Counted from the stretch's first letter, positions 44,971 to 54,681 are shown. The stretch is 64,000 bases of DNA from Desulfovibrio inopinatus DSM 10711 (GCF_000429305.1 NZ_AUBP01000001.1:434001-498000); one strand, 5' to 3'. The notes: generated by a model not told the origin, from the letters alone. Numbers and translations are program-made.

Positions 44971-46920
44971 ATGCGCCCCTTTTTTCTGTCCACCCCAATT
45001 TATTATGTGAATGCCAAGCCGCATTTGGGCCATGCCTATACGACAATTTTGGCCGATTGCGTTGCACGTTTCCATCGGTTGCGCGGCGATAATGTTTTTT
45101 TTCTCACCGGTGTCGATGAGCATGGAGACAAAATCGTTCAAGCTGCAGAGAAGGCAGGCCAGACACCAAAAGAATATTGTGATGCGATAAGCACGTTGTT
45201 TCAAGATTTGTTACCCACGCTTGGCGTCTCAAATGATCACTTTGTCCGGACAACGGATGAGCAACATAAGGCCATTGTCCAGAAAGCGTTACAAAAAGTG
45301 TATGACAAAGGTGATATCTATTTTGGGGAATACGGTGGACACTACTGTTTCGGTTGTGAACGTTTCTATACGGAAAAAGAGCTGACCGAAGATGGATTGT
45401 GTCCTGATCATCTCGTGAAACCCGAGTATATTGCGGAGAAAAACTATTTCTTCCGGATGTCTAAATATCAGAATGGGTTGTTAGAACACATTCGCAACAA
45501 TCCTGACTTCATTCGACCCGAGCGGTATCGCAATGAAGTTATCAGCCTGCTTGAAAGTGGTGCCTTGGATGATTTGTGCATTTCTCGGCCGAAAAGTCGT
45601 CTGACCTGGGGCGTTGAGCTGCCTTTTGATGAAAATTTCGTTACCTATGTTTGGTTCGATGCGTTGATGAACTATATTTCGGTCCTTGAGTGGCCGGAGG
45701 GTCAAGCTTTTTCCGATTATTGGCCTGGAGCACAGCATCTTGTCGCCAAAGATATTCTCAAACCCCATGCCGTGTTTTGGCCGACTATGTTGATGGCTAT
45801 GGACGTGCCATTGTACAACCATCTCAATGTTCATGGATATTGGCTGGTACGTGACACGAAGATGTCCAAGTCGATTGGAAATGTTATTGAACCGGCTGAT
45901 ATGGTTGAGCGATACGGGCTTGCCGGATTCCGCTATTTTTTAATGCGTGAAATGACATTCGGTCAGGATTCGAGTTTTTCCGAAGAAGCCTTGATCATGC
46001 GCTTTAATGCTGACCTTGCCAATGACTTGGGCAACTTGTTCAATCGTTCACTGGCCATGACGAAAAAATATTTTGATGGTGTAGTACCGCAGGCCGGGCC
46101 TTTGCAGGATGTAGATAATGAACTCATCGCACTGTGCCGGCAGTCGATTGAAAATTGCCAACGCTTGTGTCTCCGATTTCAGTTCGCCAAGGGATTGGAA
46201 GCACTGTGGGAACTGGTACGCGGCCTGAATAAATATATTGATGTGACTGCACCGTGGGCGTTAGCGAAAGCTCAAGATATGGAACGCCTCGGGACGGTGA
46301 TGTATACTTTACTGGAAGGCATGCGAAAGGTAGCCGTGCACTTGTGGCCAATTATGCCCGAAAAGAGCCTGACGATGTTGTCGCTTCTTGGCATTACCTT
46401 CGATCCGATCAAAGCCGATATTGAATCGGAAATTGAGTCTTTTGGCGGTCTCGCCGTTGGCACAGCGATTCAACCTGGGGGGAATCTCTTTCCGCGAATT
46501 GACGTAAAGAAAGACGAGGAACCCGCAGCGAAGCAGAAGAAAGCCGAGAAAAAGACCAAGAAGGCCGCCTCGACTCCGCAAGTTGATACAGAGGGGGTGG
46601 TTGAGTTTGAAGATTTTGCCAAACTGGATTTCCGTGTGGGGACGGTAGTTTCTGCTGAACCTGTGAAAAAAGCAGACAAGCTTCTTTTGGTCCGGATCGA
46701 CATTGGTGAATCCGAACCTCGCCAGGTGGTGGCCGGTATTGCTGAATATTGGAAACCGGAAGCGCTTGTCGGGAAGCAGGTCACTATGGTGGCCAACCTC
46801 AAGCCACGGAAGTTACGTGGTGAAATTTCCCATGGCATGATTCTCGCGGTGAAGAAAGAAGACGACTTGATGCTTTTACAACCAACTGGTGAAGTTCCGA
46901 ATGGTTCACGCGTCTCCTAA
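44971..46920 (+). CDS. metG: Methionyl-tRNA synthetase with C-terminal tRNA-binding domain
   Basis: 649 aa from the ATG at 44971, set by GGAGG five bases upstream and the family start MRPFFLSTPIYYVNAKPHLG; the frame is open from 44905. Class I signatures: HLGH (HIGH variant) near residue 17 and KMSKS near 297. A CxxC...CxxH metal knot (HYCFGCERF...GLCPDH) lies at about 125-150. After the anticodon-binding helices comes a Lys/Ala-rich linker and an EMAP/Trbp111-like tRNA-binding domain (about 548-649, FAKLDFRVGTVVSAEPV). It charges tRNA-Met in the cytoplasm. Essential housekeeping gene ended by a good terminator. Confidence 0.95.
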   Translation: MRPFFLSTPIYYVNAKPHLGHAYTTILADCVARFHRLRGDNVFFLTGVDEHGDKIVQAAEKAGQTPKEYCDAISTLFQDLLPTLGVSNDHFVRTTDEQHKAIVQKALQKVYDKGDIYFGEYGGHYCFGCERFYTEKELTEDGLCPDHLVKPEYIAEKNYFFRMSKYQNGLLEHIRNNPDFIRPERYRNEVISLLESGALDDLCISRPKSRLTWGVELPFDENFVTYVWFDALMNYISVLEWPEGQAFSDYWPGAQHLVAKDILKPHAVFWPTMLMAMDVPLYNHLNVHGYWLVRDTKMSKSIGNVIEPADMVERYGLAGFRYFLMREMTFGQDSSFSEEALIMRFNADLANDLGNLFNRSLAMTKKYFDGVVPQAGPLQDVDNELIALCRQSIENCQRLCLRFQFAKGLEALWELVRGLNKYIDVTAPWALAKAQDMERLGTVMYTLLEGMRKVAVHLWPIMPEKSLTMLSLLGITFDPIKADIESEIESFGGLAVGTAIQPGGNLFPRIDVKKDEEPAAKQKKAEKKTKKAASTPQVDTEGVVEFEDFAKLDFRVGTVVSAEPVKKADKLLLVRIDIGESEPRQVVAGIAEYWKPEALVGKQVTMVANLKPRKLRGEISHGMILAVKKEDDLMLLQPTGEVPNGSRVS

Positions 46921-46978
46921 GCTCTAAATAATCGGGAAATTGAACATACAATAATCATTCAACCTGGTTGAATGTCGG

Positions 46979-47016
46979 CCTCTCCCTTCACGAAAAAGAA
47001 GGGAGGGGTTTTTTAT
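46979..47016 (+). terminator. Rho-independent terminator of metG
   Basis: An 11-bp stem (46979-46989 with 46998-47008) followed by TTTTTT. A separate perfect palindrome, CATTCAACCTGGTTGAATG (46956-46974), lies just before it. Confidence 0.8.
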
Positions 47017-47326
47017 TTTGGGGGATTCGCTATTGAGAAGGGCGTACATGGCACTGAAAACCACATGTGTTGAAGCTTGTACGAATGATGATATAACGAC
47101 AATAGTGACAGCGGTATTCTCTTCGTAAGTCCTTTTTCAAAGGAATATTCTCAAAAAAGCGTTAAAATTTTATAATGTATATCTTTCTCGGTTTGTATAG
47201 CCTCGGAGGGGTTGACCATGAGGAATAAAGCGCTATATTAAAAGTTTATTCAGTGTTTGTTGTAGTGCAAAATCGCATGAATTTTGTGTGTATTGGACGG
47301 ATCGGTATGGAGATATACGGTTCATT
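47017..47326 (+). other. Intergenic region before the sugar transferase-PilZ gene
   Basis: About 310 bp, A+T-rich. A perfect TATAAT at 47171-47176 could be a -10 element but its -35 region (around TTCTCA) is poor. No coding frame of note. Confidence 0.3.
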
Positions 47327-48457
47327 ATGATGAAAGTATCTGGTGCTCTGTCTGAAGATCAGGCTTATGGCTATGAAGAAAGGCAATCAAGTACAACAAA
47401 AGGTGATATCCTATTTCATCCGCCGGAAAATCAAGATGGCGGCAAAATGGATCCGCACGAATGGGGCATAGAGCTTGTAAACAGAGGGTTTGCAGCGTTA
47501 TGTCTTATACTGGCTGCACCAATCATGATGTGTATTGCTCTGCTGATTTATCTGCAAAAAAGCGGTCCTATTTTTTATGCTGGGCCTCGGTTAGGAAAGA
47601 ATAAAAAGGAATTTCAAATTTATAAGTTTCGAACATTGCCGGTTGATGTCAATAAACGCATCGGAGATTCCATTGTTGGTCGGCGTTTGGATTTTATTCC
47701 TTCCTTTTCCTGGTTTCTCCGTGAATCTCGCCTCGACGAACTCCCACAACTGCTGAATATTGTGCGTGGTGATATGCGGTTTATTGGACCACGACCGGAA
47801 CGGTATGAAGTCTATAAACGATGCCTTTCCATCACAGACTATGCGTTGCGATATAAGGTTAAACCCGGTCTCCTCGGTATTTCCCAATTACTGACCCCAT
47901 CGGAAACTCCTAAGCGCTATCGGGCACGACTTGACAATGAATTCCATGTCCGTCGGAAGCGGCTTTATTCACCGGCTAAAACCGTTTGGCTTATTCTCAA
48001 AACAATTGCGTTGATGGGGTCAAAAGTACTCCACCGTGGGTGGGTGTATTTTTCTGTCGATGTTGTACAGAGTAAAATTTTGCGGAAAGAGACGCATCGA
48101 CGTTTTTATTACCGCATTGAGCATGGCGATGCGCCGATGTCGTTGTATACCTGCGCCGATTCTCGGCAACGTGTTGAGAATGAAGCTGTATTAGAAGATA
48201 TCAATGAGGCGTGCTTATTAATGAGCCTTAATGCGCCACTCAATCAGGGAGAAGAATACTGCTTTTTTATGCGTATTTTTTTCAAGCGCATGGGGAAATC
48301 GAAAACGAAGACAGCGGTCTGTCGTTTCGTTGGGTATCGAAGTGAGCGTGCTCCCAATGCACCGTACAAGTACACCTATGTTGTGGATTATGAAGCCATG
48401 TCGCCTTTTAATCAGTACATAATTGATAAATATTTCCTCAAAAAATCTTTAGCCTGA
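47327..48457 (+). CDS. Priming sugar transferase fused to a degenerate PilZ-like domain
   Basis: 376 aa from the ATG at 47327 (or 47330); the frame is open to a GTG at 47288 and the ribosome site is weak, so the start is uncertain. After a hydrophilic N-terminus and one membrane helix (about 55-77) comes a bacterial sugar transferase domain (about 50-240): GPIFYAGPRLGKNKKEFQIY, KFRTLP, RESRLDELPQLLNIVRGDM and FIGPRPERYEVYK. The C-terminal ~120 residues look like PilZ: RRFYYR (258-263) supplies RxxxR, but the second motif reads DINEAC (291-296) instead of DxSxxG. It would prime a polymer on undecaprenyl phosphate, possibly with c-di-GMP control or a degenerate docking domain. It stands alone between terminators. 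Confidence 0.78.
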   Translation: MMKVSGALSEDQAYGYEERQSSTTKGDILFHPPENQDGGKMDPHEWGIELVNRGFAALCLILAAPIMMCIALLIYLQKSGPIFYAGPRLGKNKKEFQIYKFRTLPVDVNKRIGDSIVGRRLDFIPSFSWFLRESRLDELPQLLNIVRGDMRFIGPRPERYEVYKRCLSITDYALRYKVKPGLLGISQLLTPSETPKRYRARLDNEFHVRRKRLYSPAKTVWLILKTIALMGSKVLHRGWVYFSVDVVQSKILRKETHRRFYYRIEHGDAPMSLYTCADSRQRVENEAVLEDINEACLLMSLNAPLNQGEEYCFFMRIFFKRMGKSKTKTAVCRFVGYRSERAPNAPYKYTYVVDYEAMSPFNQYIIDKYFLKKSLA

Positions 48458-48517
48458 TCGAGCGTTGGGTGGTTTCATAACCAACCAAAGGGCCTCGTGT
48501 TAAAGGCGCATTTTCAA

Positions 48518-48570
48518 AAGATGTGACCGGCCGAGAACGAGATTTTCTGGGCCGGTCACATCTTTTTTAC
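48518..48570 (+). terminator. Strong terminator of the sugar transferase-PilZ gene
   Basis: A 15-bp perfect stem (48518-48532 with 48550-48564) followed by T residues, 60 bases after the stop at 48457. Confidence 0.85.
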
Positions 48571-48595
48571 ACGAATAATAAGTGATGTATCGCCA

Positions 48596-48637
48596 AAAAC
48601 AAACGCGCCAGAGGGGAACCCCTGGCGCGTTTGTTTT
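48596..48637 (-). terminator. Terminator of ppiD
   Basis: On the minus strand a 14-bp perfect stem (48597-48610 with 48623-48636) has a T-rich 3' side and sits 42 bases after the ppiD stop. The convergent plus-strand gene has its own terminator just to the left. Confidence 0.78.
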
Positions 48638-48678
48638 CAAAGATTGTTGGCCTGACTCGATTGGAGAAAAAGAGTCAG

Positions 48679-50610
48679 TTAAGAATTGCCGTTCGTATCG
48701 ACGGATGGAGGCAGAGGCCCGAGCACTTCTGCATTAACCATTTCGATATTCGCTGAATCTTTCAGTGATTCAATAAGGCTGGTGAAGAGTTCTTCGCGTT
48801 TGCGAGCTCTCAGCGTTTCCATCCATTGCGCTTTGGCTGTTTCCCACTGTTCTTCCGTCGGAGGAATGCGTTCGTCGAGTCGAGCAACGATAGCACCCGT
48901 CGGCGTACCGTACGTTTGGGGGAGCCAAGAACCGACCTTGAGTTCAGGGGCAAATACCGCGTTGGCCAGATCAGGCATAACACCCAAACCGGAAATAAAA
49001 CCTTGTCGTCCAAAGGCAGGAGGAGTGGTTAACTTCGCGGATTCGTCGGACGGTAAGCCACTGTCAGCGATGGTTTTGGCCATAGCGTTGGCTTTCTCTG
49101 TAGCCAACTCTTTCCCTTTGGATTCGAGAATTTGTTCTTTGACGGCATCCCGTACTTCGTCAAGCGGGGGGATGGTCGCGGGCTGAACTTTGACGACATC
49201 GGCGATAATGAAGCCTTTCTTCGTGGCCAAGGGTAAATCCGTCACTTCCCCCTGCTCCATGTCGAAGAGTGCCGTCACTGCTTCGTCTTCCAGTTCAAGG
49301 TTCGCAGGAGGTTGATTTTGTGTGAATAATTCTGTTTTTTCGACCTTGAGTCCATGATCTTGAGCTGCTTTCTCCAAGGAGGAGCCGGCAACAACAACAT
49401 CTTCTTGCACGGCATCAAGCAGGTTGCTCATTTCATCGGCAGCGGCATTCAGTGCGATATCTTGGCGGATTTCATCGGCCACATCTTCCAAAGGAGTGAT
49501 TCCGGCGGGGCGTAGATCCTCAAGCTTGATGATGTGCAATCCGAATTGCGTTTTAACAGGTTTGCTGACCTCACCTGGTTTTAAAGCAAAGGCAGCTTCT
49601 TCGAATTCGGGGACCATATCGCCCTTGGAGAACCAACCCAACTCCGAGCCAACAATTCGTTTGTCCGCTCCCTGATCTTTGGGAATGAGCGACGCAAAGT
49701 CTTCACCTTTGGCCAGACGTTCAGACAGCGTTTTGAGTTCTTCGCGAGCTTTTTGCTCATCGGCTTCGGTCGCACCGGGAGGAAGAATGTAGAGAATATG
49801 AGCGGCTTTGGCCATTTCGCCATGCCTGTATTCTTCTTTATTTTCTTCGTATCGGGTTTTTATGGCCTCGTCGGTGACGTTTTCGGGCTTGGCGAGGACT
49901 TCAGGATTGAAATTGATGTAGTCAATCTGAACTTTGGGTTCCGTCTCGAAGTTTTTCTTGTTGTCTTCGTAATACGACGTGATGTCTTCGTCTGTCACCA
50001 AAACATCTTTTTTGTAGTCGTCGGCATTAAAAGCGAGGTATGAAATTTGTGCTTTTTCTGCGCTGAAATCAAAAAGTTCCCGGGCATGTTCTTCGCTGAC
50101 CATGGCCGGCAAGGTGAGCAAATCGGCCATACGTTCAAGAAGAATCTCACGTCGAATGCTATTCTCAAACTCACCTGGCGTCAGGTTATTTACGCGAAGA
50201 AGTTGCTCGTAGATGGTTTTGTCGAATTTTCCATCCTTCCCGGCAAAGGCTTCCATGGTCGTTATCTTATCGATAACTTGTTTATTCGTGACCGTGATGC
50301 CGAGTTTATTGGCCTGCCAGGAAACTAGTGAAGCACCCACCATACGGTTGAAAACCTGCCAACCAAATCCATTTTGTTCGAGGATGTTTTGGTCAATTCC
50401 TGGGTTTTGTTGTCGTACAGATTCTAGGCTGCGTTGATAATTCTCGCGGTATTCTTTTACCGTAATGGGGACATCGTTAATGTATGCTACGACCGATGCA
50501 CGGTTATTTCCGTAATTTCCTGTGTAAATAAAAATAAAAGCAAGGATAATAATCGCGAAGAGGATCTTGATGACCCAAGATTGTGCGTTTTTACGCATGA
50601 AATCGAGCAT
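48679..50610 (-). CDS. ppiD: Periplasmic peptidyl-prolyl isomerase/chaperone PpiD
   Basis: 643 aa with AAGGAG before the ATG. One N-terminal membrane anchor (about residues 14-33, VIKILFAIIILAFIFIYTG) precedes a SurA-like N-terminal chaperone region, a parvulin domain (about 235-350: AAHILYILPPG, LGWFSKGDMVPEFEEAAF, TQFGLHIIKLED) and a second, divergent parvulin-like segment. PpiD is tethered to the inner membrane facing the periplasm and helps newly exported proteins fold near the Sec translocon. In this window the abundant exported polymer and barrel proteins are plausible clients, which is inference. Confidence 0.88.
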   Translation of the reverse strand: MLDFMRKNAQSWVIKILFAIIILAFIFIYTGNYGNNRASVVAYINDVPITVKEYRENYQRSLESVRQQNPGIDQNILEQNGFGWQVFNRMVGASLVSWQANKLGITVTNKQVIDKITTMEAFAGKDGKFDKTIYEQLLRVNNLTPGEFENSIRREILLERMADLLTLPAMVSEEHARELFDFSAEKAQISYLAFNADDYKKDVLVTDEDITSYYEDNKKNFETEPKVQIDYINFNPEVLAKPENVTDEAIKTRYEENKEEYRHGEMAKAAHILYILPPGATEADEQKAREELKTLSERLAKGEDFASLIPKDQGADKRIVGSELGWFSKGDMVPEFEEAAFALKPGEVSKPVKTQFGLHIIKLEDLRPAGITPLEDVADEIRQDIALNAAADEMSNLLDAVQEDVVVAGSSLEKAAQDHGLKVEKTELFTQNQPPANLELEDEAVTALFDMEQGEVTDLPLATKKGFIIADVVKVQPATIPPLDEVRDAVKEQILESKGKELATEKANAMAKTIADSGLPSDESAKLTTPPAFGRQGFISGLGVMPDLANAVFAPELKVGSWLPQTYGTPTGAIVARLDERIPPTEEQWETAKAQWMETLRARKREELFTSLIESLKDSANIEMVNAEVLGPLPPSVDTNGNS

Positions 50611-50873
50611 GGAAACTCCTTTGCATGCCTTTTTTTCCTATGGTCCACATGATGCGAAACTGTGGTCAACCAGGTACTTTGAGGCGCAATAATCATGGAA
50701 TTGCCGCGAAAAAATGGCGGCGAGGCGATTCTTCTGACATGATTTTTCATCAAAGACAACGGTCCGCAGGCAGTGAAGGTTTATATTTCCAGGTTTTCTC
50801 CAGTAAATTACTTTGGTTCCATGAAATACCAAAGAGTAAAATGCAAAACGCATGAGACAGCAATACGCGAGAT

Positions 50874-50912
50874 GAAAAAACACTGCCGGGCGATGCACTC
50901 GGCCCGGCAGTG
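50874..50912 (-). terminator. Terminator of aconitase gene
   Basis: An 11-bp perfect stem (50881-50891 with 50902-50912) followed on the minus strand by TTTTTT, about 70 bases after the aconitase stop. The remaining gap up to ppiD (50611-50873) shows no gene. Confidence 0.83.
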
Positions 50913-50983
50913 TCGGCTGTCGTCGTGTATTACGGAAATCGCATCCAAGACGACTCTAAAGTAAGGATAGGATCTCAGTGCGA

Positions 50984-52912
50984 TTAGGACTCAGATCGTG
51001 CTTGGCGAACCGCATTGAGCAGGCCACCGGCTTTGATGATGGACAGCTCTTTTTCACTCAGGTCGTTCGTCAGCTCAATGCTTTTGCCTGTGCTGGTCGT
51101 CGCAGTTACCGTACTACCTGCGGTGATGCCAGCAACGGGGATGGTCAAGGTATCATCTTGTCCGATGGCATCGTAGTCATCTTTATTGACAAAGAGCAGA
51201 GGGAAAATACCAAAGTTGACCAGGTTGGCCCGGTGGATTCGAGCCAAAGACTTCGTGACAACAGCTCGAACACCAAGGTGGCGGGGGCCAAGAGCTGCGT
51301 GCTCACGGCTTGATCCCTGTCCGTAGTTTTCGCCACCGACGATAACGGCGTTGTCGATGTTTTCGATACGGCTCTGGAATTCTTCATCCACTCGGCTGAA
51401 GATGTACTTGCTGATCGCCGGGATATTTGACCGCAAGGCTGTGATCTGTGCGCCAGCCGGAAGAATGTGGTCCGTGGTGATATTATCGCCGACTTTAATG
51501 GCCACTTTGACTTCAAGGGTTTCCGGAGCGGCATCGAATTGTTCCAAGGCCACGATGTTGGGACCGCGGCGGATTTCAACCACCGTACCGTCGTCGGGAG
51601 GGAAGATGAACTGATCGCGAATGCTGGGCACAGTGTCGGGAAGTTCGACTTTAGCAGGAGCTTCCCCCCACGTGGCTGGATCGGAAAATTCGCCACGAAT
51701 GGCACACATGGCGGCAACCAGCGGGCTGGTCAGATAGACTTGGCCATCTTGTGTGCCAGAACGACCTTCGAAGTTACGGTTGAAGGTCCGCACGGACACG
51801 CCTTTCGAAACAGGTGAACCACCCATACCGATACAGGGGCCACAAGTACATTCGAGAATGCGAGCGCCCGCATCCATCAGCGGCTCAATGAGATTTTCTG
51901 CGGCCAACATTTTCATGACTTGCTTTGAGCCCGGGCTGATCAGCAGGTCCGTTTGGGGAGTAATGTGCTTGTCACGCAGCAAAAGGGCAACAGATTTGAG
52001 ATCGGCATACGACGAGTTCGTGCAAGAGCCGATAGCTGATTGGTCGACCTTGAGGCCAGCCAGTTCGCGCACGGTTTTCATGACGTCGGGCATGTGCGGA
52101 GCTGCTGCCAGAGGTTCGATCGTTGAAAGATCAACTTCAATGATTTCATCATACTCGGCGCCTTCGTCAGCAACGAGTTCGACAAAATCCTGAGAACGGC
52201 CCATTTTTGTGAAAAAGTCACGGGTGACGTCATCGCTGGGGAAGATTGATGTGGTTGCGCCAAGCTCTGCGCCCATATTGGTAATGGTGGCGCGTTCAGG
52301 GACACTCAAGCTGGCAACACCCGGTCCGCCATACTCCATAACTTTGCCAACGCCGCCTTTTACGGTCAGCAGGCCCAGCAAGTACAAGATAACATCTTTG
52401 CCTTGAGCCCAACCTTTGAGTTCACCGGTCAAATGAATTTTGACTACTTTCGGCATGGGGATGGAGTAGGGTTCTCCGGCCATAGCCAAAGCAACAGACA
52501 GTCCACCGGCTCCCATGGCCATGGCGCCGACACCACCAGCGGTGGGAGTATGGGAATCAGAACCGATAAGCGTCGTGCCAGGCTTAGCAAAATTTTCAAG
52601 GTGAAGCTGGTGGCAAATCCCCGTCCCGGCGCGAGAGAAGACAATGCCGTATTTCTCAGCGATCGTGCGCAGATACTGGTGATCGTCGGGATTGCGGAAA
52701 CCCATTTGCAGGGTGTTGTGGTCAACATAGCTGACAGAAAGATCTGTCTGGACGCGGGGGAGACCAATCGCCTCAAACTGAAGATAGGCCATGGTGCCCG
52801 TGGCATCTTGTGTCAAAGTCTGGTCAATTTTCAGCCCGATTTCGGTCCCGGGCTTCATTTCGCCACTGACAAGGTGAGAGGAAATAATCTTTTGCGTGAT
52901 GTTCTGGGGCAT
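50984..52912 (-). CDS. Aconitate hydratase (short monomeric form)
   Basis: 642 aa; AAGGA precedes the ATG. It interconverts citrate and isocitrate through cis-aconitate in the cytoplasm. The [4Fe-4S] ligands are visible as GSCTNSS (about 298-304) and CTCGPCIGMGG (about 355-365); substrate-site regions include DSHTPTAGGVGA and, in the C-terminal swivel domain, GGENYGQGSSREHAALGPRH. It is about 250 residues shorter than E. coli AcnA and resembles the mitochondrial-like/short aconitases of anaerobes. Many sulfate reducers use an incomplete TCA pathway, so it most likely serves glutamate synthesis. Confidence 0.92.
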   Translation of the reverse strand: MPQNITQKIISSHLVSGEMKPGTEIGLKIDQTLTQDATGTMAYLQFEAIGLPRVQTDLSVSYVDHNTLQMGFRNPDDHQYLRTIAEKYGIVFSRAGTGICHQLHLENFAKPGTTLIGSDSHTPTAGGVGAMAMGAGGLSVALAMAGEPYSIPMPKVVKIHLTGELKGWAQGKDVILYLLGLLTVKGGVGKVMEYGGPGVASLSVPERATITNMGAELGATTSIFPSDDVTRDFFTKMGRSQDFVELVADEGAEYDEIIEVDLSTIEPLAAAPHMPDVMKTVRELAGLKVDQSAIGSCTNSSYADLKSVALLLRDKHITPQTDLLISPGSKQVMKMLAAENLIEPLMDAGARILECTCGPCIGMGGSPVSKGVSVRTFNRNFEGRSGTQDGQVYLTSPLVAAMCAIRGEFSDPATWGEAPAKVELPDTVPSIRDQFIFPPDDGTVVEIRRGPNIVALEQFDAAPETLEVKVAIKVGDNITTDHILPAGAQITALRSNIPAISKYIFSRVDEEFQSRIENIDNAVIVGGENYGQGSSREHAALGPRHLGVRAVVTKSLARIHRANLVNFGIFPLLFVNKDDYDAIGQDDTLTIPVAGITAGSTVTATTSTGKSIELTNDLSEKELSIIKAGGLLNAVRQARSES

Positions 52913-52986
52913 GGTGATTCCTTGTTGTGCTTACGGAAATGCCGGGACATCATAGTGAGGGGATGGGCCCGGCCAAACGCTGTACC

Positions 52987-53028
52987 AAAAAAGGGAGGCC
53001 AAGCGGCTGGTTGAGCAAAAACGGCCTC
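52987..53028 (-). terminator. Weak candidate terminator after the small coiled-coil gene
   Basis: On the minus strand GAGGCC (53028-53023) can pair with GGCCTC (53000-52995) across a 22-base loop and is followed by CCTTTTTT. The stem is short. Confidence 0.35.
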
Positions 53029-53062
53029 GACCACGTTAGACAGGCAAGGCACGAAAAAGGTG

Positions 53063-53293
53063 CTACGTGAGCCAGCCGGAATTGATCGCTTTGAGTCGAT
53101 TACTTCGGAGGAGAATCTCGGTATCGAGTCGTAAAATTTCGTGTTGAGTTTCGAAAATCTCCTGGGCATGAGAAATGCCATTGGAGAGGTCTTCTGTAAA
53201 GAGCAGTTCCTTTTTTAACGCACGTTTGGCATCACGTTGCGCGGTCAGCTCTTCGATTTCTGCGGTCAATTCGGCAATCTCGTTGTCGTTCAT
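53063..53293 (-). CDS. Small coiled-coil protein of unknown function
   Basis: 76 aa, acidic/basic heptad pattern throughout (NDNEIAELTAEIEELTAQRD, then KALKK-like RALKKELLF and EILRLDTEILLRSNRLK), so a helical hairpin or coiled coil is likely. No family recognised. Ribosome site weak (AGAG). It starts about 20 bases after the T-run of the sat terminator, so it is read either by leak-through from sat or from a promoter overlapping that terminator. Codon use resembles the neighbouring genes, which supports it being real. Confidence 0.55.
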   Translation of the reverse strand: MNDNEIAELTAEIEELTAQRDAKRALKKELLFTEDLSNGISHAQEIFETQHEILRLDTEILLRSNRLKAINSGWLT

Positions 53294-53313
53294 GGCTGCT
53301 CTATTTAAAGTTG

Positions 53314-53347
53314 AAAAAAAGGGAGATGTTGCCGGGCAACATCTCCC
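53314..53347 (-). terminator. Terminator of sat
   Basis: A 12-bp perfect stem (53321-53332 with 53336-53347) with a 3-base loop, followed on the minus strand by TTTTTTT. It lies 33 bases after the sat stop. Confidence 0.88.
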
Positions 53348-53379
53348 TAATGCATAAAAGCAGTCGGTGTAACCCGTTC

Positions 53380-54681
53380 TTATTTCATGACTTCGCCAGA
53401 AGCAGCACCCTGCATCTTGACTTCGACTTTTTCGGTCAGGCCTTCGTAGTAGGCACGCAGTTCAACGAGAACTTCTTCACGACCGAAGTGATCGGGAATG
53501 TCGGCGCCTTCGGAGAGGGCTTTACGCAGCTTGGTGCCCGACAGGATGACGCGGTCTTCCTTGGTGTGGGGGCAGGTGCGCAGGGAGGCCATGCCGTCGC
53601 ACTTGAAGCAGTAGAAGGTCCAGTCGATCTTCAGGGGCTGGCAAACCAGAGCCTTGCCGGGTTCGACTTTGCAGGCTTCTTCAGGGGTGTTGTACGGAAT
53701 GCGATCGAAGATTTCTTGGGCTTCGAACAGACCGTAGAAGTCACCAACACCAGCGTGGTCACGACCGATGATCATTTTGGAGATGCCGTAGTTCTGACGG
53801 AAGGTAGCGTGCAGCAGACCTTCGCGGGGACCGGCGTAACGCATATCCAGGGGGTAACCAGCCTGAATGACGTTCTTTTCAACGAAGTAGTGCTTGCAGA
53901 GAATGTCGATGCATTTCACACGAACGTCAGCCGGGATGTCGCCGGGTTTCAGGTTGCCGATCAGGGAGTGAATGACAACGCCGTCGCAGACTTCAATGGC
54001 GATTTTGGCCAGGAATTCGTGGGAGCGGTGCATGGGGTTACGCAGCTGCAGAGCGGCAACGTCGGCCCAGCCACGTTCGTCCATCATGGCGCGCAGTTCG
54101 GCGGGGCGGAGGTAAACGCCTTTGAACTTTTCGGGGAATTCAGCTTCGGACAGAACTTTAACGGGACCGGCCAAGCAAACGGGCTTTTCAGCCATGACCA
54201 TTTTAACGCCCGGATGGTCTTCCATGGCGATTTCCCAGAACTTGTCATCGGCGGATTCTTCGCCCTGGCCTTTGTAGACCAGTTCGCATTCCCATTTTTT
54301 ATCGGCTTCGCTCTTTTCCCACTTTTCAGTCACTTTCAAAGTGGCCATGATTTCGCCGCCGATAACCAAAGCGACTTCGTCGCCTTCTTTCACGTCAGCA
54401 GTGTCTTCCGTGCTAGCGGACAGGGTAACCGGAACGGGCCAGAAGGTTCCGTCGGCCAACAAGAACTTTTCGCAAACACCCTTCCAGTCGGCCTTGGTCA
54501 TGAAGCCTTCCAGGGGCGAGAAGCCACCGGTGCCGAGCATGATGAGGTCACCCTTTTCACGAGGAGTGATTTCCAGCTTTTTGAGGCCTTCGGCTTTTTT
54601 CAGTTCGGCTTCACGTTCGGCGCCTTCGAGCAATTTGATGACGAGGCCTTTTCCGCCATGCGGGGGAACGAGCTTGGACAT
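53380..54681 (-). CDS. sat: Sulfate adenylyltransferase (ATP sulfurylase)
   Basis: 433 aa. The ATG at 54681 was chosen because AAGGAG precedes it and [18 protein letters not shown] is the usual start; the frame is open 73 codons upstream. It activates sulfate with ATP to APS, the first cytoplasmic step of sulfate respiration. Active-site motifs: [12 protein letters not shown] (about 210) and [12 protein letters not shown] (about 310); a Cys motif [15 protein letters not shown] (about 365-379) binds metal in this dissimilatory type. It is divergent from aprBA, so both can share regulation from the intervening region. APS made here also feeds PAPS synthesis if an APS kinase exists elsewhere. 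Confidence 0.96.
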   Translation of the reverse strand: MSKLVPPHGGKGLVIKLLEGAEREAELKKAEGLKKLEITPREKGDLIMLGTGGFSPLEGFMTKADWKGVCEKFLLADGTFWPVPVTLSASTEDTADVKEGDEVALVIGGEIMATLKVTEKWEKSEADKKWECELVYKGQGEESADDKFWEIAMEDHPGVKMVMAEKPVCLAGPVKVLSEAEFPEKFKGVYLRPAELRAMMDERGWADVAALQLRNPMHRSHEFLAKIAIEVCDGVVIHSLIGNLKPGDIPADVRVKCIDILCKHYFVEKNVIQAGYPLDMRYAGPREGLLHATFRQNYGISKMIIGRDHAGVGDFYGLFEAQEIFDRIPYNTPEEACKVEPGKALVCQPLKIDWTFYCFKCDGMASLRTCPHTKEDRVILSGTKLRKALSEGADIPDHFGREEVLVELRAYYEGLTEKVEVKMQGAASGEVMK

